DNA of 64,000 nucleotides from an uncultured Prevotellaceae bacterium (GTDB lineage Bacteria > Bacteroidota > Bacteroidia > Bacteroidales > Bacteroidaceae), in NCBI GenBank assembly GCA_900316685.1, contig ONDS01000002.1:103667-167666 (forward strand). The letters run 5' to 3'. The notes beneath the pieces are model-generated. The model was given only the letters and a program-made list of their open reading frames with translations, had not been told where the DNA came from and made no database searches. The position numbers were made by a program, and so were the translations under genes. The first letter of the stretch is position 1. The number at the start of each line of letters is the position of its first letter. This document shows, in pieces, positions 26,791 to 35,804 of the stretch.

Positions 26791-27563
26791 TTTGCATCAG
26801 TCTCGTCACCATCACCTTCCAGGCGGCGGATGTCATCGAGCCTACGCTTGACAGCGTGATGCGACAGACGTATGAGAACGTGGAGCATATCATCATCGAT
26901 GGGGCTTCCACCGATGCTACGCTCGATAAGGCCCACGAATACAAGAAACGGTCCGACGAGGAAGAGAACGGCCATAGCGTGACCATCATATCCGAACCCG
27001 ACAAGGGTATCTACGATGCCATGAACAAGGGCTTGGCGCGCGCCACAGGCGAATACGTGTGCTTCCTCAATGCCGGCGACCGATTGCCCGAGGCTGATAC
27101 CTTGGAGAAGGTGGCGGCGGTGGCCATGGGGGCCGGCGACGGCGACATGCCGGGGGTGGTCTATGGCGACACGGATATCGTGGATGCCAACGGGCGTTTC
27201 CTTTACCATCGACGCTTGTCGCCGCCTAAGAACCTCTCCTGGCGCTCGTTCCGGCAGGGTATGCTGGTGTGCCACCAGGCGTTCTACGCACGCACAGATG
27301 TGGCGAAGGGGGTGACATACGACATGCGTTATCGCTTCTCCGCCGATGTGGATTGGTGCATACGGGTGATGAAGGAGGTGGAGCGTCGGCGACTCGACCT
27401 CACGCCGGTGAATGCGGTCGTGGCACATTACCTTGAGGAAGGGCAGACCACCCGCAACCACAAGGCGTCGCTCAAGGAGCGCTTCCGCGTGATGGCGCAT
27501 CACTATGGGTGGTTCTCTACCGTCGTGATGCATGCTTGGTTCGTCATCCGTAAATTTGTCTAA
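26787..27563 (+). CDS. GT2-type glycosyltransferase
   Basis: A 258-residue GT-A enzyme. ISLVTITFQAADVIEPTLDSVMRQTY opens the fold, and HIIIDGASTDAT and GIYDAMNKGLARATGEYVCFLNAGDRL supply the nucleotide-sugar and metal-binding parts; Asn-Ala-Gly-Asp occupies the DXD position. It resembles WcaA/PGL-p2-like transferases that often follow GT4 enzymes of the preceding type. Two-gene operon with ATGA overlap. Probably acts on a surface polysaccharide or glycan precursor at the inner membrane. Confidence 0.88.
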   Translation: MICISLVTITFQAADVIEPTLDSVMRQTYENVEHIIIDGASTDATLDKAHEYKKRSDEEENGHSVTIISEPDKGIYDAMNKGLARATGEYVCFLNAGDRLPEADTLEKVAAVAMGAGDGDMPGVVYGDTDIVDANGRFLYHRRLSPPKNLSWRSFRQGMLVCHQAFYARTDVAKGVTYDMRYRFSADVDWCIRVMKEVERRRLDLTPVNAVVAHYLEEGQTTRNHKASLKERFRVMAHHYGWFSTVVMHAWFVIRKFV

Positions 27564-27590
27564 CCCCTCACCTCTCACTTCTCTCCCCCA

Positions 27591-27632
27591 AAAAGAAAAG
27601 GCGTCGGAATCATTGTTCCGGCGCCTGTTTCT
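27591..27632. terminator. Bidirectional terminator between convergent genes
   Basis: AGGCGTCGGAA (27599-27609) and TTCCGGCGCCT (27616-27626) form an 11-bp stem with one G-U wobble and a 6-base loop. A-rich sequence lies on the left and GTTTCTT on the right. Confidence 0.75.
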
Positions 27633-27664
27633 TGCTTGTATGTAGGGTGAGGGTTATGAATCGC

Positions 27665-28612
27665 TTATGAATAGCGGAGAATCTGTCCTGGGCGGACACG
27701 CATGTTCTCGCCTAAGTGGTTGAGCTTCACCAAGGTGTCGACGCTCACACCGCGCTTGCGGGCGATGGAATAGACCGTCTCGCCGTTTTCCACCTTGTGG
27801 TAACGTACCGAACCGGTGTATTCCTGCTGTTGCCTAGCGCTGGCGGTGGCACGACCGGTCACATCCTCGGGACGGTAACCGTTGCCGTCGTTCTTGCCGC
27901 GCACGCGGGTGGCCTCGGCCGACTCGCGGTCGACGGTGCTCTTGCGGAACATATAGTAGTCGCCGGTCACATCCTGTGCCTTGAAGTCGAAGAAGAGGGC
28001 GGGGTTGAGGGCTACGCCGCAGAGACGGGTCTCGAAGTGGAGGTGCGAACCGGTGCTACGACCAGTGTTGCCTCCCAGACCGATGGGGTCGCCGGCGCGT
28101 ACCACCTGGTTTTCCCTTACCAGATGCTTCGACATGTGACCGTAGATGGTCTCCAGGCCGTTGTGGTGGCGAATCACCACGTAGTTGCCGTAACCCTTGG
28201 CCTCGTATCTTACCACACGCACCTTGCCGGAGAAGGCGGCGCGGATGGTGTCACCGATATACACCTTGATGTCCAAGCCTTTGTGCTGACGGCCCCAACG
28301 GGCACCGAAGTTCGAGGTGATCACACGGCTCGGGGTAGGCATGCAGAAATTACGCAGGTCGATGCGGTATTCATTGGGCAACTCGGTGGCCTTGTGGGCA
28401 TAGCGGTTGTCCCAATCGCTATAGAGGGCTGAGGCGGGGCTTTCCGACTCCTCACGAGCGGTGATGCTCTGCAGGGCGAGGGTGTCCACGGCTCTCATCT
28501 TTTTGTCTACTGGGGCCTGACGTGCTAACAGATCTTGACCCATTACTGGTGCGGCAGCCATTGTCATGACCACGGCAAAAAATAAATTCTTTATGTTTTT
28601 GTTCAAATGCAT
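27665..28612 (-). CDS. M23 family metallopeptidase with C-terminal LysM domain
   Basis: A 315-residue exported cell-wall protein. The start at MHLNKNIKNLFF gives a signal peptide ending near residue 26. The LytM/M23 domain (about 95-210) has His110 and Asp114 in RQHKGLDIK, and HLHFE at 190-194, so all zinc ligands and the catalytic His are present and it should be an active endopeptidase. Residues about 271-315 form a LysM peptidoglycan-binding module (YHKVENGETVYSIARKRGVS). Likely role: cutting peptidoglycan cross-bridges during growth or division. Confidence 0.93.
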   Translation of the reverse strand: MHLNKNIKNLFFAVVMTMAAAPVMGQDLLARQAPVDKKMRAVDTLALQSITAREESESPASALYSDWDNRYAHKATELPNEYRIDLRNFCMPTPSRVITSNFGARWGRQHKGLDIKVYIGDTIRAAFSGKVRVVRYEAKGYGNYVVIRHHNGLETIYGHMSKHLVRENQVVRAGDPIGLGGNTGRSTGSHLHFETRLCGVALNPALFFDFKAQDVTGDYYMFRKSTVDRESAEATRVRGKNDGNGYRPEDVTGRATASARQQQEYTGSVRYHKVENGETVYSIARKRGVSVDTLVKLNHLGENMRVRPGQILRYS

Positions 28613-28716
28613 ACTCTTCGTTTGTTTGGGTTTAAGCGAATCGTTTCGTCGCAAATGTGCGTTTAAAATAGTCAAGCGGAAAACAAATTGTAACCGACTA
28701 TTTTACTTTTCCGATG

Positions 28717-28724
28717 CAAAGGTA
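28717..28724 (-). promoter_or_regulatory. -7 box of the M23 peptidase gene
   Basis: TACCTTTG on the minus strand about 105 bases ahead of the ATG, giving a leader of around 100 bases. Confidence 0.5.
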
Positions 28725-28830
28725 GGCATAATAAACCGAAAAAAAAGTCAATTAACAGATTTTATTGTCGTCTTAACACTCAAAAGGGGTTGTGAAACAG
28801 TGTTAAAAAAGGTGGCATGGCTGGCTCCTC

Positions 28831-30933
28831 CTACGATATCGCAGCCCAGTTGATGTTGGTCTTACGAAGGGCGGCGAGGCGGTTCCAGAGCAGGGCGTAG
28901 GTTGGTTTCTCGCAGGTGGGGTCGTCGTCGATGATCTTCTGTGCCTCGTCGCGGGCTAACTGCACGATCTGCCCGTCGCGGGCGATGTCGGCTATCTTCA
29001 GGTCGAAGGCGATGCCGCTCTGCTGCGTGCCCTCCAAGTCGCCGGGACCGCGCAGCTTCAGGTCGGCCTCGGCTATCTCGAAACCGTCGTTGGTGCTGCA
29101 CATGATGTCGATGCGCTTGGCTGTCTCCTTGCTCAACTTATGGTTGGTCACGAGGATGCAGAACGACTGGTCGGCACCGCGGCCCACACGGCCGCGTAAC
29201 TGGTGCAACTGCGACAGGCCGAAACGTTGGGCGTCGAGAATCACCATCACCGAGGCGTTGGGTACGTTCACTCCCACCTCGATGACCGTGGTGGCTACCA
29301 GTATCTGGGTCTCGCCACGCAGGAACCGCTGCATCTCCTCTTCCTTGTCCTTGGGTTTCAGCTTGCCGTGCACCTTGCTCAGACGGAACTCGGCGAACAC
29401 GTCCTTCAGTGCCTCGAACCCTTCTTCCAGGTTCTTCAGGTCGCTCTTCTCGCTCTCCTTGATCAGGGGGAAGACAATATAGGCCTGCCTGCCCGCCCTT
29501 ATCTGCCGACGCACGCTCTCATACAGGCTGGTGAGCTGGTTGTCGTAGCGATGCTCGGTATAGACGGGTTTGCGACCGGGCGGCAACTCGTCGATAACGC
29601 TCACGTCTAAATCGCCGTAGATGGTCATGGCTAAGGTGCGAGGGATGGGCGTGGCGGTCATCACCAGGATATGGGGCGGGTTGGTGCTCTTGTTCCATAA
29701 CTTAGCCCGCTGTGCCACGCCGAAACGATGCTGCTCGTCGATGACGGCAAGGCCGAGCCGTTGGAACAGCACGCCGTCTTCGATGATGGCGTGGGTGCCC
29801 ACGAGGATGTTGACGCTGCCGTCGAGCAGGCCATCGAGCACCTCCTGGCGACGTTTGCCCTTGACGATGCCCGTGAGCAACTCGATACGGATGGGCATGT
29901 CGCCGATGAACTCACGCAGTGTGGCGAGGTGTTGCTCGGCGAGTATCTCCGTGGGTGCCATGATGCAGGCCTGGAAACCGTTGTCCAAGGCGATGAGCAT
30001 GGAGAGCAGGGCCACCAGGGTCTTGCCGCTGCCCACGTCGCCTTGCAGCAGTCGGTTCATCTGTCTGCCGCTGCCTACATCCTGACGTATCTCGCGCACA
30101 ACCCGTTTCTGTGCGCCCGTAAGGGGGAAGGGCAGGTGGTTGTAGTAAAAGCCGTTGAAGAAGTTGCCAATCTGAGAAAACACGAAACCGCGGTATTTGC
30201 GGCGGTGGTCGCTGGCATAACGCAGGATGTTGAGCTGCACATAGAACAGCTCCTCGAACTTCAGGCGCAGACGGGCGGCTTGCATCTCGCTGGCGTTGTG
30301 GGGATAGTGTACGCAGCGGAAGGCCTCATCGCGCGATACCAACCGAAGCCGCTCGGTGATGAACGGCGGCAACGTTTCCGGCAGCGGCTGGGTGAGCCGG
30401 TCGAGCAGGTTGCGCACGATTTTCTCCATGGTGCGCGAGGTGAACCCCGCGTTCTTCATCTTCTCCGTGGTCACATAATAAGGCTGCATGCCCATGTCGT
30501 CGAGGCGCAGCTCCGTGGTCTTCTCTATTTCGGGATGGGCTATCTGGAAACGGCCGTTGAAGACCGTGGGCTTGCCGAAGACGATGTATTCGGTCTGCAC
30601 CTGGTAGTTCTTCATCACATAATGGGTGCCGGCGAACCACACTAAGTCGACCACCGGACCATGACCGTCGTGGAAATGGGCTACCACCCGTTTCTTGCGC
30701 GGACCCATCTCAAATTGCTCAAAACTCAGTATCTTGCCCTTCAGCTGGACGAAAGGCATGTCTTGCGACAACTCGCTGCTATGGTAGATACGACTCCTAT
30801 CGACATATTTATAAGGATAGTATTCCAGCAGCTGGCCGAAGGTCTGGATGTTGAGTTCACGGCTCAACACCTCCTTTTTCTTCGGTCCCACGCCGGGAAC
30901 ATACATCACATCCTGCGCCAATAGGTCTAACAT
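28831..30933 (-). CDS. recG: ATP-dependent DNA helicase RecG
   Basis: Rescues stalled replication forks and Holliday junctions. The 700-residue protein has the N-terminal wedge OB domain with VPGVGPKKKEVL near the start, then Walker A in LLQGDVGSGKTLVAL, the DEQHRFGV box (Walker B variant), TATPIPRTLAMTIYGDLDVSVID, and the C-terminal motifs VATTVIEVGVNVPNASVMVI and QLHQLRGRVGRG. The length matches the family. Confidence 0.97.
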   Translation of the reverse strand: MLDLLAQDVMYVPGVGPKKKEVLSRELNIQTFGQLLEYYPYKYVDRSRIYHSSELSQDMPFVQLKGKILSFEQFEMGPRKKRVVAHFHDGHGPVVDLVWFAGTHYVMKNYQVQTEYIVFGKPTVFNGRFQIAHPEIEKTTELRLDDMGMQPYYVTTEKMKNAGFTSRTMEKIVRNLLDRLTQPLPETLPPFITERLRLVSRDEAFRCVHYPHNASEMQAARLRLKFEELFYVQLNILRYASDHRRKYRGFVFSQIGNFFNGFYYNHLPFPLTGAQKRVVREIRQDVGSGRQMNRLLQGDVGSGKTLVALLSMLIALDNGFQACIMAPTEILAEQHLATLREFIGDMPIRIELLTGIVKGKRRQEVLDGLLDGSVNILVGTHAIIEDGVLFQRLGLAVIDEQHRFGVAQRAKLWNKSTNPPHILVMTATPIPRTLAMTIYGDLDVSVIDELPPGRKPVYTEHRYDNQLTSLYESVRRQIRAGRQAYIVFPLIKESEKSDLKNLEEGFEALKDVFAEFRLSKVHGKLKPKDKEEEMQRFLRGETQILVATTVIEVGVNVPNASVMVILDAQRFGLSQLHQLRGRVGRGADQSFCILVTNHKLSKETAKRIDIMCSTNDGFEIAEADLKLRGPGDLEGTQQSGIAFDLKIADIARDGQIVQLARDEAQKIIDDDPTCEKPTYALLWNRLAALRKTNINWAAIS

Positions 30934-31077
30934 AGTTTAGTGTTTAGTGTTTAGTGTTGAGTGTTTAGTGTTTAGGGTTTAGTGTTTAGGGGTCTTTTGG
31001 TTGATATTTAAAAATAAGAATCATCGATGGGGAGTATCTTTCTTAACTCTTAATTCTTAACTCTCAACTCTTAACTC
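30934..31077. repeat. 7-bp arrays between recG and the DJ-1 gene
   Basis: GTTTAGT/GTTGAGT units fill about 30934-30990 and CTTAACTCT/CTCAACTCT units fill about 31043-31090, running up to and into the end of the next gene. No gene. Confidence 0.8.
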
Positions 31078-31647
31078 TCAACTCTCAACGTTCATCAAAT
31101 GCAGGAACTGCATCTTGCGCTGCAAGGTGGTCACCGCCTCCTTGTCGACGAATTGGCCAAGCAGCGTGTAGGCGTAGGGCATCGACGCGGCGGGACCCTC
31201 ACCCGTGATGATCTTGCCGTCGACGGTCACCAACTCCGCCGTATACTCCGCGCCGGTGAGGTAGATCTCGAAGCCGGGCGAACAGGTGGCGCGCTTGCCT
31301 TGGAGCAGTCCTAATGAACCGAGCACCATGGGAGCGGCGCAAATGGCACCGATGAGCCGCCCTTTCGCGGCATGGTCCAGCAAGGCCTGGCGCACACCTT
31401 CGTGGGCGTTGAGGTTCTTCGACCCGGGCATGCCGCCGGGCAACAGCAGCAGGTCGGCATCGTCGAGGTCCACATCTTCTAATAACCGATCGGCCTTGAT
31501 GGTCACGCCATGCGACGATTCGACGAACAGACTGCCTATCACACTCACGGTTGTCACGTCCATGCCACCGCGGCGGAGGATGTCGACGGGAGCCAGGGCT
31601 TCAAGCTCTTCAAAGCCCGTGGCGAGAAATTCGTATACTTTTGCCAT
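31078..31647 (-). CDS. DJ-1/PfpI family protein
   Basis: A 189-residue protein of the YajL/DJ-1 group: FLATGFEELEALAPVDILRRGG near the start, LLLPGGMPGSKNL, and GAICAAPMVL with the nucleophile-elbow cysteine at residue 103. A glutamate at 14 or 15 should pair with it. Members act as glyoxalases, deglycases or redox chaperones, and which role applies here is open. It is divergent from nadK across a palindromic promoter. Confidence 0.9.
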   Translation of the reverse strand: MAKVYEFLATGFEELEALAPVDILRRGGMDVTTVSVIGSLFVESSHGVTIKADRLLEDVDLDDADLLLLPGGMPGSKNLNAHEGVRQALLDHAAKGRLIGAICAAPMVLGSLGLLQGKRATCSPGFEIYLTGAEYTAELVTVDGKIITGEGPAASMPYAYTLLGQFVDKEAVTTLQRKMQFLHLMNVES

Positions 31648-31677
31648 GATATTTTTCCGTATGTCAATGAAAAACCT

Positions 31678-31704
31678 TAATTTTGCATCACTGATGCAAA
31701 ATTA
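31678..31704. promoter_or_regulatory. Palindromic divergent promoter of the DJ-1 and nadK genes
   Basis: A plus-strand TAATTTTG (31678-31685) and a minus-strand TAATTTTG (complement of 31697-31704) flank the perfect palindrome TTTTGCATCA-C-TGATGCAAAA (31681-31701). Both transcripts would start at nearly the same point, so initiation in one direction may exclude the other. No good -33 box is seen on either side. Confidence 0.5.
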
Positions 31705-31768
31705 CGATTTTTTTCCGTTTTCTCATCAGTACAGAAAGAAAAAGATTCATAAAAGCCAAATAATAGTC

Positions 31769-32656
31769 ATGTCAGCGCGCAAATTACGCTTCGCCGTTTT
31801 CGGCAATGTCTACCAGGCCAAGAAGTCGATGTCGATACAGAAGGTGCTGTCCTTCCTTTCCGAGCATAAGGCCCAGGTGTTCATCGACCAGGAGTATTAC
31901 CGATTCCTCTCCGACGAGCAGCATATCGACGTCTCAGGAGCACAGGTGTTCGAGGGTGATGCTTTTGATGCCGATTTCGTCATCTCCATGGGCGGCGACG
32001 GCACCTTCCTCAAGGCGGCCGCAAGGGTTGGCAGCAAGAGCATACCCATCGTAGGCGTGAACATGGGGAGGCTGGGATTCCTGGCCGACATCAGTCCGGC
32101 GGAGATAGAGTCGGCACTTCGCTCCATCTACCAAGGCGATTATCTCTTGGAGGAACATGCCGTGCTGTGCGTCGACTGCCCCGAGGCTCCCATACCGGGC
32201 AATCCCTTCGCGCTCAACGATATAGCGGTGCTCAAACGCGACAATGCGTCGATGATCAGCATACGCACCTGCGTCAACGGTGAATACCTCGCCACCTATC
32301 AGGCGGACGGACTGGTGGTAAGCACGCCCACAGGTAGCACCGCCTATTCCTTGTCCAATGGCGGACCGATCGTGGCTCCGCAGGCCAATGTCATCTGTCT
32401 CACTCCCGTGGCTCCCCATAGCCTCAATGTGCGGCCGCTCGTGCTGCCCGACGACTGTGTGGTCACGGTGAGCGTGGAGAGCCGTACCCACCAATTCCTC
32501 GTGGCCATCGATGGAAGGAGCGAGAAATGCACCGAGGGGGCGACGCTCACCATCCGCAAGGCGGCTTATCCCGTGCGTATCATCAAACGCCACGGACAGA
32601 AGTATTTCCAGACGCTGCGCGAAAAGATGCAGTGGGGCGTGGATGTGAGAAAGTGA
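31769..32656 (+). CDS. nadK: NAD kinase
   Basis: Phosphorylates NAD to NADP. The start at MSARKLRFAVFGN gives 295 residues. Diagnostic motifs: GGDGTF at 75-80 (ATP/NAD binding, with the catalytic Asp), NMGRLGFLA, LNDIAVLKRD and TPTGSTAYSLSNGGPI. The upstream frame is open through the neighbouring gene but is not coding on this strand. Confidence 0.97.
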   Translation: MSARKLRFAVFGNVYQAKKSMSIQKVLSFLSEHKAQVFIDQEYYRFLSDEQHIDVSGAQVFEGDAFDADFVISMGGDGTFLKAAARVGSKSIPIVGVNMGRLGFLADISPAEIESALRSIYQGDYLLEEHAVLCVDCPEAPIPGNPFALNDIAVLKRDNASMISIRTCVNGEYLATYQADGLVVSTPTGSTAYSLSNGGPIVAPQANVICLTPVAPHSLNVRPLVLPDDCVVTVSVESRTHQFLVAIDGRSEKCTEGATLTIRKAAYPVRIIKRHGQKYFQTLREKMQWGVDVRK

Positions 32657-32672
32657 TTCAACCCTAAGAGTA

Positions 32673-34352
32673 ATGAACCTACGCGAATATTTCTCTACTC
32701 CCGACAGTAAGTATACAGCCAAACAGACACTCTGGTGGCTGTGGCAGGCATGGAAGGGCAACCGTTTGCAGGCTTCCATCAATGCCGCACTCGGACTCAT
32801 GGGCGTGGGCGCGAGTCTGGCCTCGGTCTGGGCGGTCCAACATGCCATCGATGTGGCATCGGGCGTCGTCGAGGGATCCATCTACTGGGCGGTGGCACTC
32901 ATGGGCGGACTGGTGCTCGTGGAGTTCGCACTGAGCATCGCGGGCATCTGGGTGCGTAATATCCTGGGCATCCGTGCACAAAACCGCATGCAACAGCGAA
33001 TGCTCGACCGTATACTCCGCTCGGAATGGCATGGCAAGGAGAGCCACCATAGCGGCGATGTGCTCAACCGATTGGAGATAGATGTCAACAATGTGGTGGG
33101 GTTCCTCACCGAGACCATACCCAATGCGCTCTCCGTCTTGGCTATGTTCCTGGGGGCTTTCTTCTACCTCTTCACCATGGATAAGTTGTTGGCGTGCATC
33201 ATCATCGCCATCATACCCGTCTTCGTGCTGGTGAGCAAGATCTACGTGCGCAAGATGCGGCAACTCACCCGACAGGTGCGCGACAGCGACAGCAAGGTGC
33301 AGAGCGTGCTCCAGGAGACCATACAGAACCGCATGCTCATCAAGACGCTCGAAGGCGACAGTGCCATGGTCGACAAGTTGGAGAGTACGCAGAGCGAACT
33401 GCGCCATAGGGTGGTGCAGCGCACGGCGTTCTCTGTCTTCTCCAATCTCATCCTCAACTTCGGTTTCGCCTTGGGCTATCTCATCGCTTTCCTCTGGAGC
33501 GCCATACGCTTGTCGGAGAAGACGCTGACCTTCGGTGGCATGACGGCTTTCCTCCAACTTGTCAACAAGATTCAGGGGCCGGCGCGCAACCTCACTAAGC
33601 TGGTGCCGGCGTTCGTGAGTGTGTTTACCGCGGCGGAACGACTGATGGAACTGGAGGAGAACCCGCTCGAAGAACAGGGTGAGCCCATCCGTGTGAAGGC
33701 TCCATGCGGCGTGCGTTTCACCGACGTAAGCTATGCCTACGACGAGAAGGAGGGCAAGGTAATCGACCATCTCTCCTTCGACTTCCGACCTGGCAGCTGC
33801 ACGGCCATCCTCGGCGAGACGGGCTCGGGCAAGACCACGCTCGTGCGCATGATCCTGGCGTTGCTCCGTCCGCAGGAAGGAAAGGTGGAGATATACAATG
33901 CCAAGGAGAGCAAGACGCTCTCGCCACGCATGCGTTGCAACTTCGTCTATGTGCCCCAAGGCAACACGCTCATGAGTGGCACCATTCGCGACAACCTACG
34001 ACTCGGAAAACTCAATGCCTCAGAGGAACGGATGCGCGAGGCGCTGCATAAGAGTTGCGCCGACTTCGTGTTCGACTTGCCTGAAGGGCTCGACACCGTA
34101 TGCACCGAGGCTGGAGGAGGATTGAGTGAGGGACAGGCCCAGCGTATCGCCATCGCCCGTGCCTTGTTGCGCAACCGTGCCATACTGCTCTTCGATGAGG
34201 CCACCTCGGCCCTCGACCCCGATACGGAGCGACAACTGCTCAAGAACATCCTCGCCTCGCACGACCGAACCATCATCTTCATCACACACCGGCCCGCCGT
34301 CGTCGACTATTGCGACCAAACGCTCCGTGTGGAGAAGAGGAGAGAAATGTGA
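32673..34352 (+). CDS. ABC exporter half-transporter
   Basis: A 559-residue fused permease and ATPase. Residues about 30-320 hold six membrane helices of the type I exporter fold. The nucleotide-binding domain has Walker A GETGSGKTT near 381-389, signature LSEGQ, Walker B ILLFDEATSALD and the H-loop in FITHRP. A single half-transporter with no partner gene should form a homodimer. Related Bacteroidetes proteins are lipid or peptide exporters, but the substrate is not readable. It follows nadK after 16 bases. Confidence 0.9.
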   Translation: MNLREYFSTPDSKYTAKQTLWWLWQAWKGNRLQASINAALGLMGVGASLASVWAVQHAIDVASGVVEGSIYWAVALMGGLVLVEFALSIAGIWVRNILGIRAQNRMQQRMLDRILRSEWHGKESHHSGDVLNRLEIDVNNVVGFLTETIPNALSVLAMFLGAFFYLFTMDKLLACIIIAIIPVFVLVSKIYVRKMRQLTRQVRDSDSKVQSVLQETIQNRMLIKTLEGDSAMVDKLESTQSELRHRVVQRTAFSVFSNLILNFGFALGYLIAFLWSAIRLSEKTLTFGGMTAFLQLVNKIQGPARNLTKLVPAFVSVFTAAERLMELEENPLEEQGEPIRVKAPCGVRFTDVSYAYDEKEGKVIDHLSFDFRPGSCTAILGETGSGKTTLVRMILALLRPQEGKVEIYNAKESKTLSPRMRCNFVYVPQGNTLMSGTIRDNLRLGKLNASEERMREALHKSCADFVFDLPEGLDTVCTEAGGGLSEGQAQRIAIARALLRNRAILLFDEATSALDPDTERQLLKNILASHDRTIIFITHRPAVVDYCDQTLRVEKRREM

Positions 34353-34358
34353 AATTTC

Positions 34359-35654
34359 TTATTTCACCACCCTTTTCTTGCCACCTACGATATAGATGCC
34401 TTGCTGGAGGGGCAGCTCATTGCCGATGAAACGGCCGTCGAGCGTATATACCCCCTTGTCGGTGGAGGGGATGTTTTCCGTGCCTACCTCACTGATGCCC
34501 GTCTGGTCGCCGAGGAAATCTTTCAACACGTAGAGGGCGGGCTCGGCCTTGCCCGTCTGGTTGTCGAACAGACCGGCGTTGTACCAAGCGTCGGTCACGC
34601 GTTGGGTATTCCAGTTCAAACCATATTCGTTGGCCTCCATCCACCACCAGAACAGGCCCGTCACCTTCTCATGGCTTTTCAGTTGGCTGATAAGGGCCTG
34701 GGCGAAGGCTTTCTGTCCCTCACCAGTAATAGGATAAACCGAGGAGAGGTCGTTGTCGCCAGTGATGTTGTCGGGTTGCCAGTCGTGGAAATAGCCTGTC
34801 TCCACAATCATGATTTCCTTGTCGGCAAAGCGGCTCTCCAGTTGGGTGAGCACATTGTCGAGGGTTGTGAGCTTGCCGTGGTAGTAAGGATAGTAGCTCA
34901 GTCCGATGATATCATAGTCGATGGCGTAGCTCTTCATCTTGTCGTAGAAGCCATAGAGTACGCTCGGGCGTGCCACCCGTTCGGTGTGGATGACCACCTT
35001 GGCGGCGGGACACTCCTCACGGCAGGCCAAGATGGCGTTCTTGAGTAGGGTAGTGAAGTAGGGCCAGTTGCTGTCGTTGTCTACATAGCATTTCTTTAGC
35101 GACGAGGCACCGTCGCTCTCCAGACCCCACAGCATGCCGTAGCTGATCTCGTTGCCCGTCTGTATGAAGTCGGGTGTGGCTCCTGCGGCCTTCAGTTGCT
35201 GAAGCACCTCTTTGGTGTACTCGTATATCCGGGTGTAGAGCTGGTTGTCGGTGAGTGTTTTCCATGCATCGGGCTTCCATTGTTTTACGGGGTCTGCCCA
35301 GGTGTCGGAGTAATGGAAGTCGAGCATGAAAGCCAATCCGTTGTCCTTGATTGTCTTGCCCAGCGCCTTCACATATTCGAGGTCTTGGCGAACACCTTCG
35401 CCTTTGTGGGTGGCCGATGCCTTCGAGGGGTCCACGAACAGGCGTACGCGCATGGCGTTCATGCCTTGTTCCTTGAAGTAGGGCAGCATGCCGCCGCTGA
35501 TGGTGTTGCCGTTCTGGTCCTTATACTGTGCCCCGTTGGTCTCGTAAGAGGGGAGCAGGGATATGTCGCCGCCCACGTAGCGGGTCTGGGCGTTGGTGGT
35601 CATGGTCATGCCCATGCACAAAACGAAAAGGATGGTAATGAGTCGTTTCATCAA
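34359..35654 (-). CDS. GH53 arabinogalactan endo-beta-1,4-galactanase
   Basis: Cuts beta-1,4-galactan side chains of pectin. The 431-residue protein has a signal peptide to about residue 22, then the GH53 barrel: GGDISLLPSYE, MRVRLFVDPS, FMLDFHYSDTWADP, the acid/base Glu169 in QTGNEIS and the nucleophile Glu285 in IVETGYF. The last 35 residues (GVYTLDGRFIG...GIYIVGGKKRVVK) are a short C-terminal tail of the kind associated with type IX sorting in Prevotella. It stands alone, with no SusCD pair beside it. A consensus promoter lies at 35690-35720. Confidence 0.92.
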   Translation of the reverse strand: MMKRLITILFVLCMGMTMTTNAQTRYVGGDISLLPSYETNGAQYKDQNGNTISGGMLPYFKEQGMNAMRVRLFVDPSKASATHKGEGVRQDLEYVKALGKTIKDNGLAFMLDFHYSDTWADPVKQWKPDAWKTLTDNQLYTRIYEYTKEVLQQLKAAGATPDFIQTGNEISYGMLWGLESDGASSLKKCYVDNDSNWPYFTTLLKNAILACREECPAAKVVIHTERVARPSVLYGFYDKMKSYAIDYDIIGLSYYPYYHGKLTTLDNVLTQLESRFADKEIMIVETGYFHDWQPDNITGDNDLSSVYPITGEGQKAFAQALISQLKSHEKVTGLFWWWMEANEYGLNWNTQRVTDAWYNAGLFDNQTGKAEPALYVLKDFLGDQTGISEVGTENIPSTDKGVYTLDGRFIGNELPLQQGIYIVGGKKRVVK

Positions 35655-35689
35655 TTAGATTTTTTAAGTTTCGTTTTTAAGTTTGTGTG

Positions 35690-35720
35690 CAAAAATACGC
35701 TTTTTTATTCATTGTCGCAA
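35690..35720 (-). promoter_or_regulatory. Promoter of the GH53 gene
   Basis: TATTTTTG (complement of 35690-35697), a 20-base spacer and TTG (complement of 35718-35720). Confidence 0.65.
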
Positions 35721-35734
35721 ATATGAAAGCGCAA

Positions 35735-35768
35735 AAAAGGCAATCCCCGTCTCAGAGGATTGCCTTTT
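35735..35768 (-). terminator. Terminator after the OmpA-family gene
   Basis: AAAAGGCAATCC and GGATTGCCTTTT form a 12-bp stem with a 10-base loop. On the minus strand it is followed by six T. It closes the lipoprotein-OmpA operon. Confidence 0.9.
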
Positions 35769-35804
35769 CTTTTTTTACTATCTTCTCTTTTTACCCTTTT
35801 ACCT

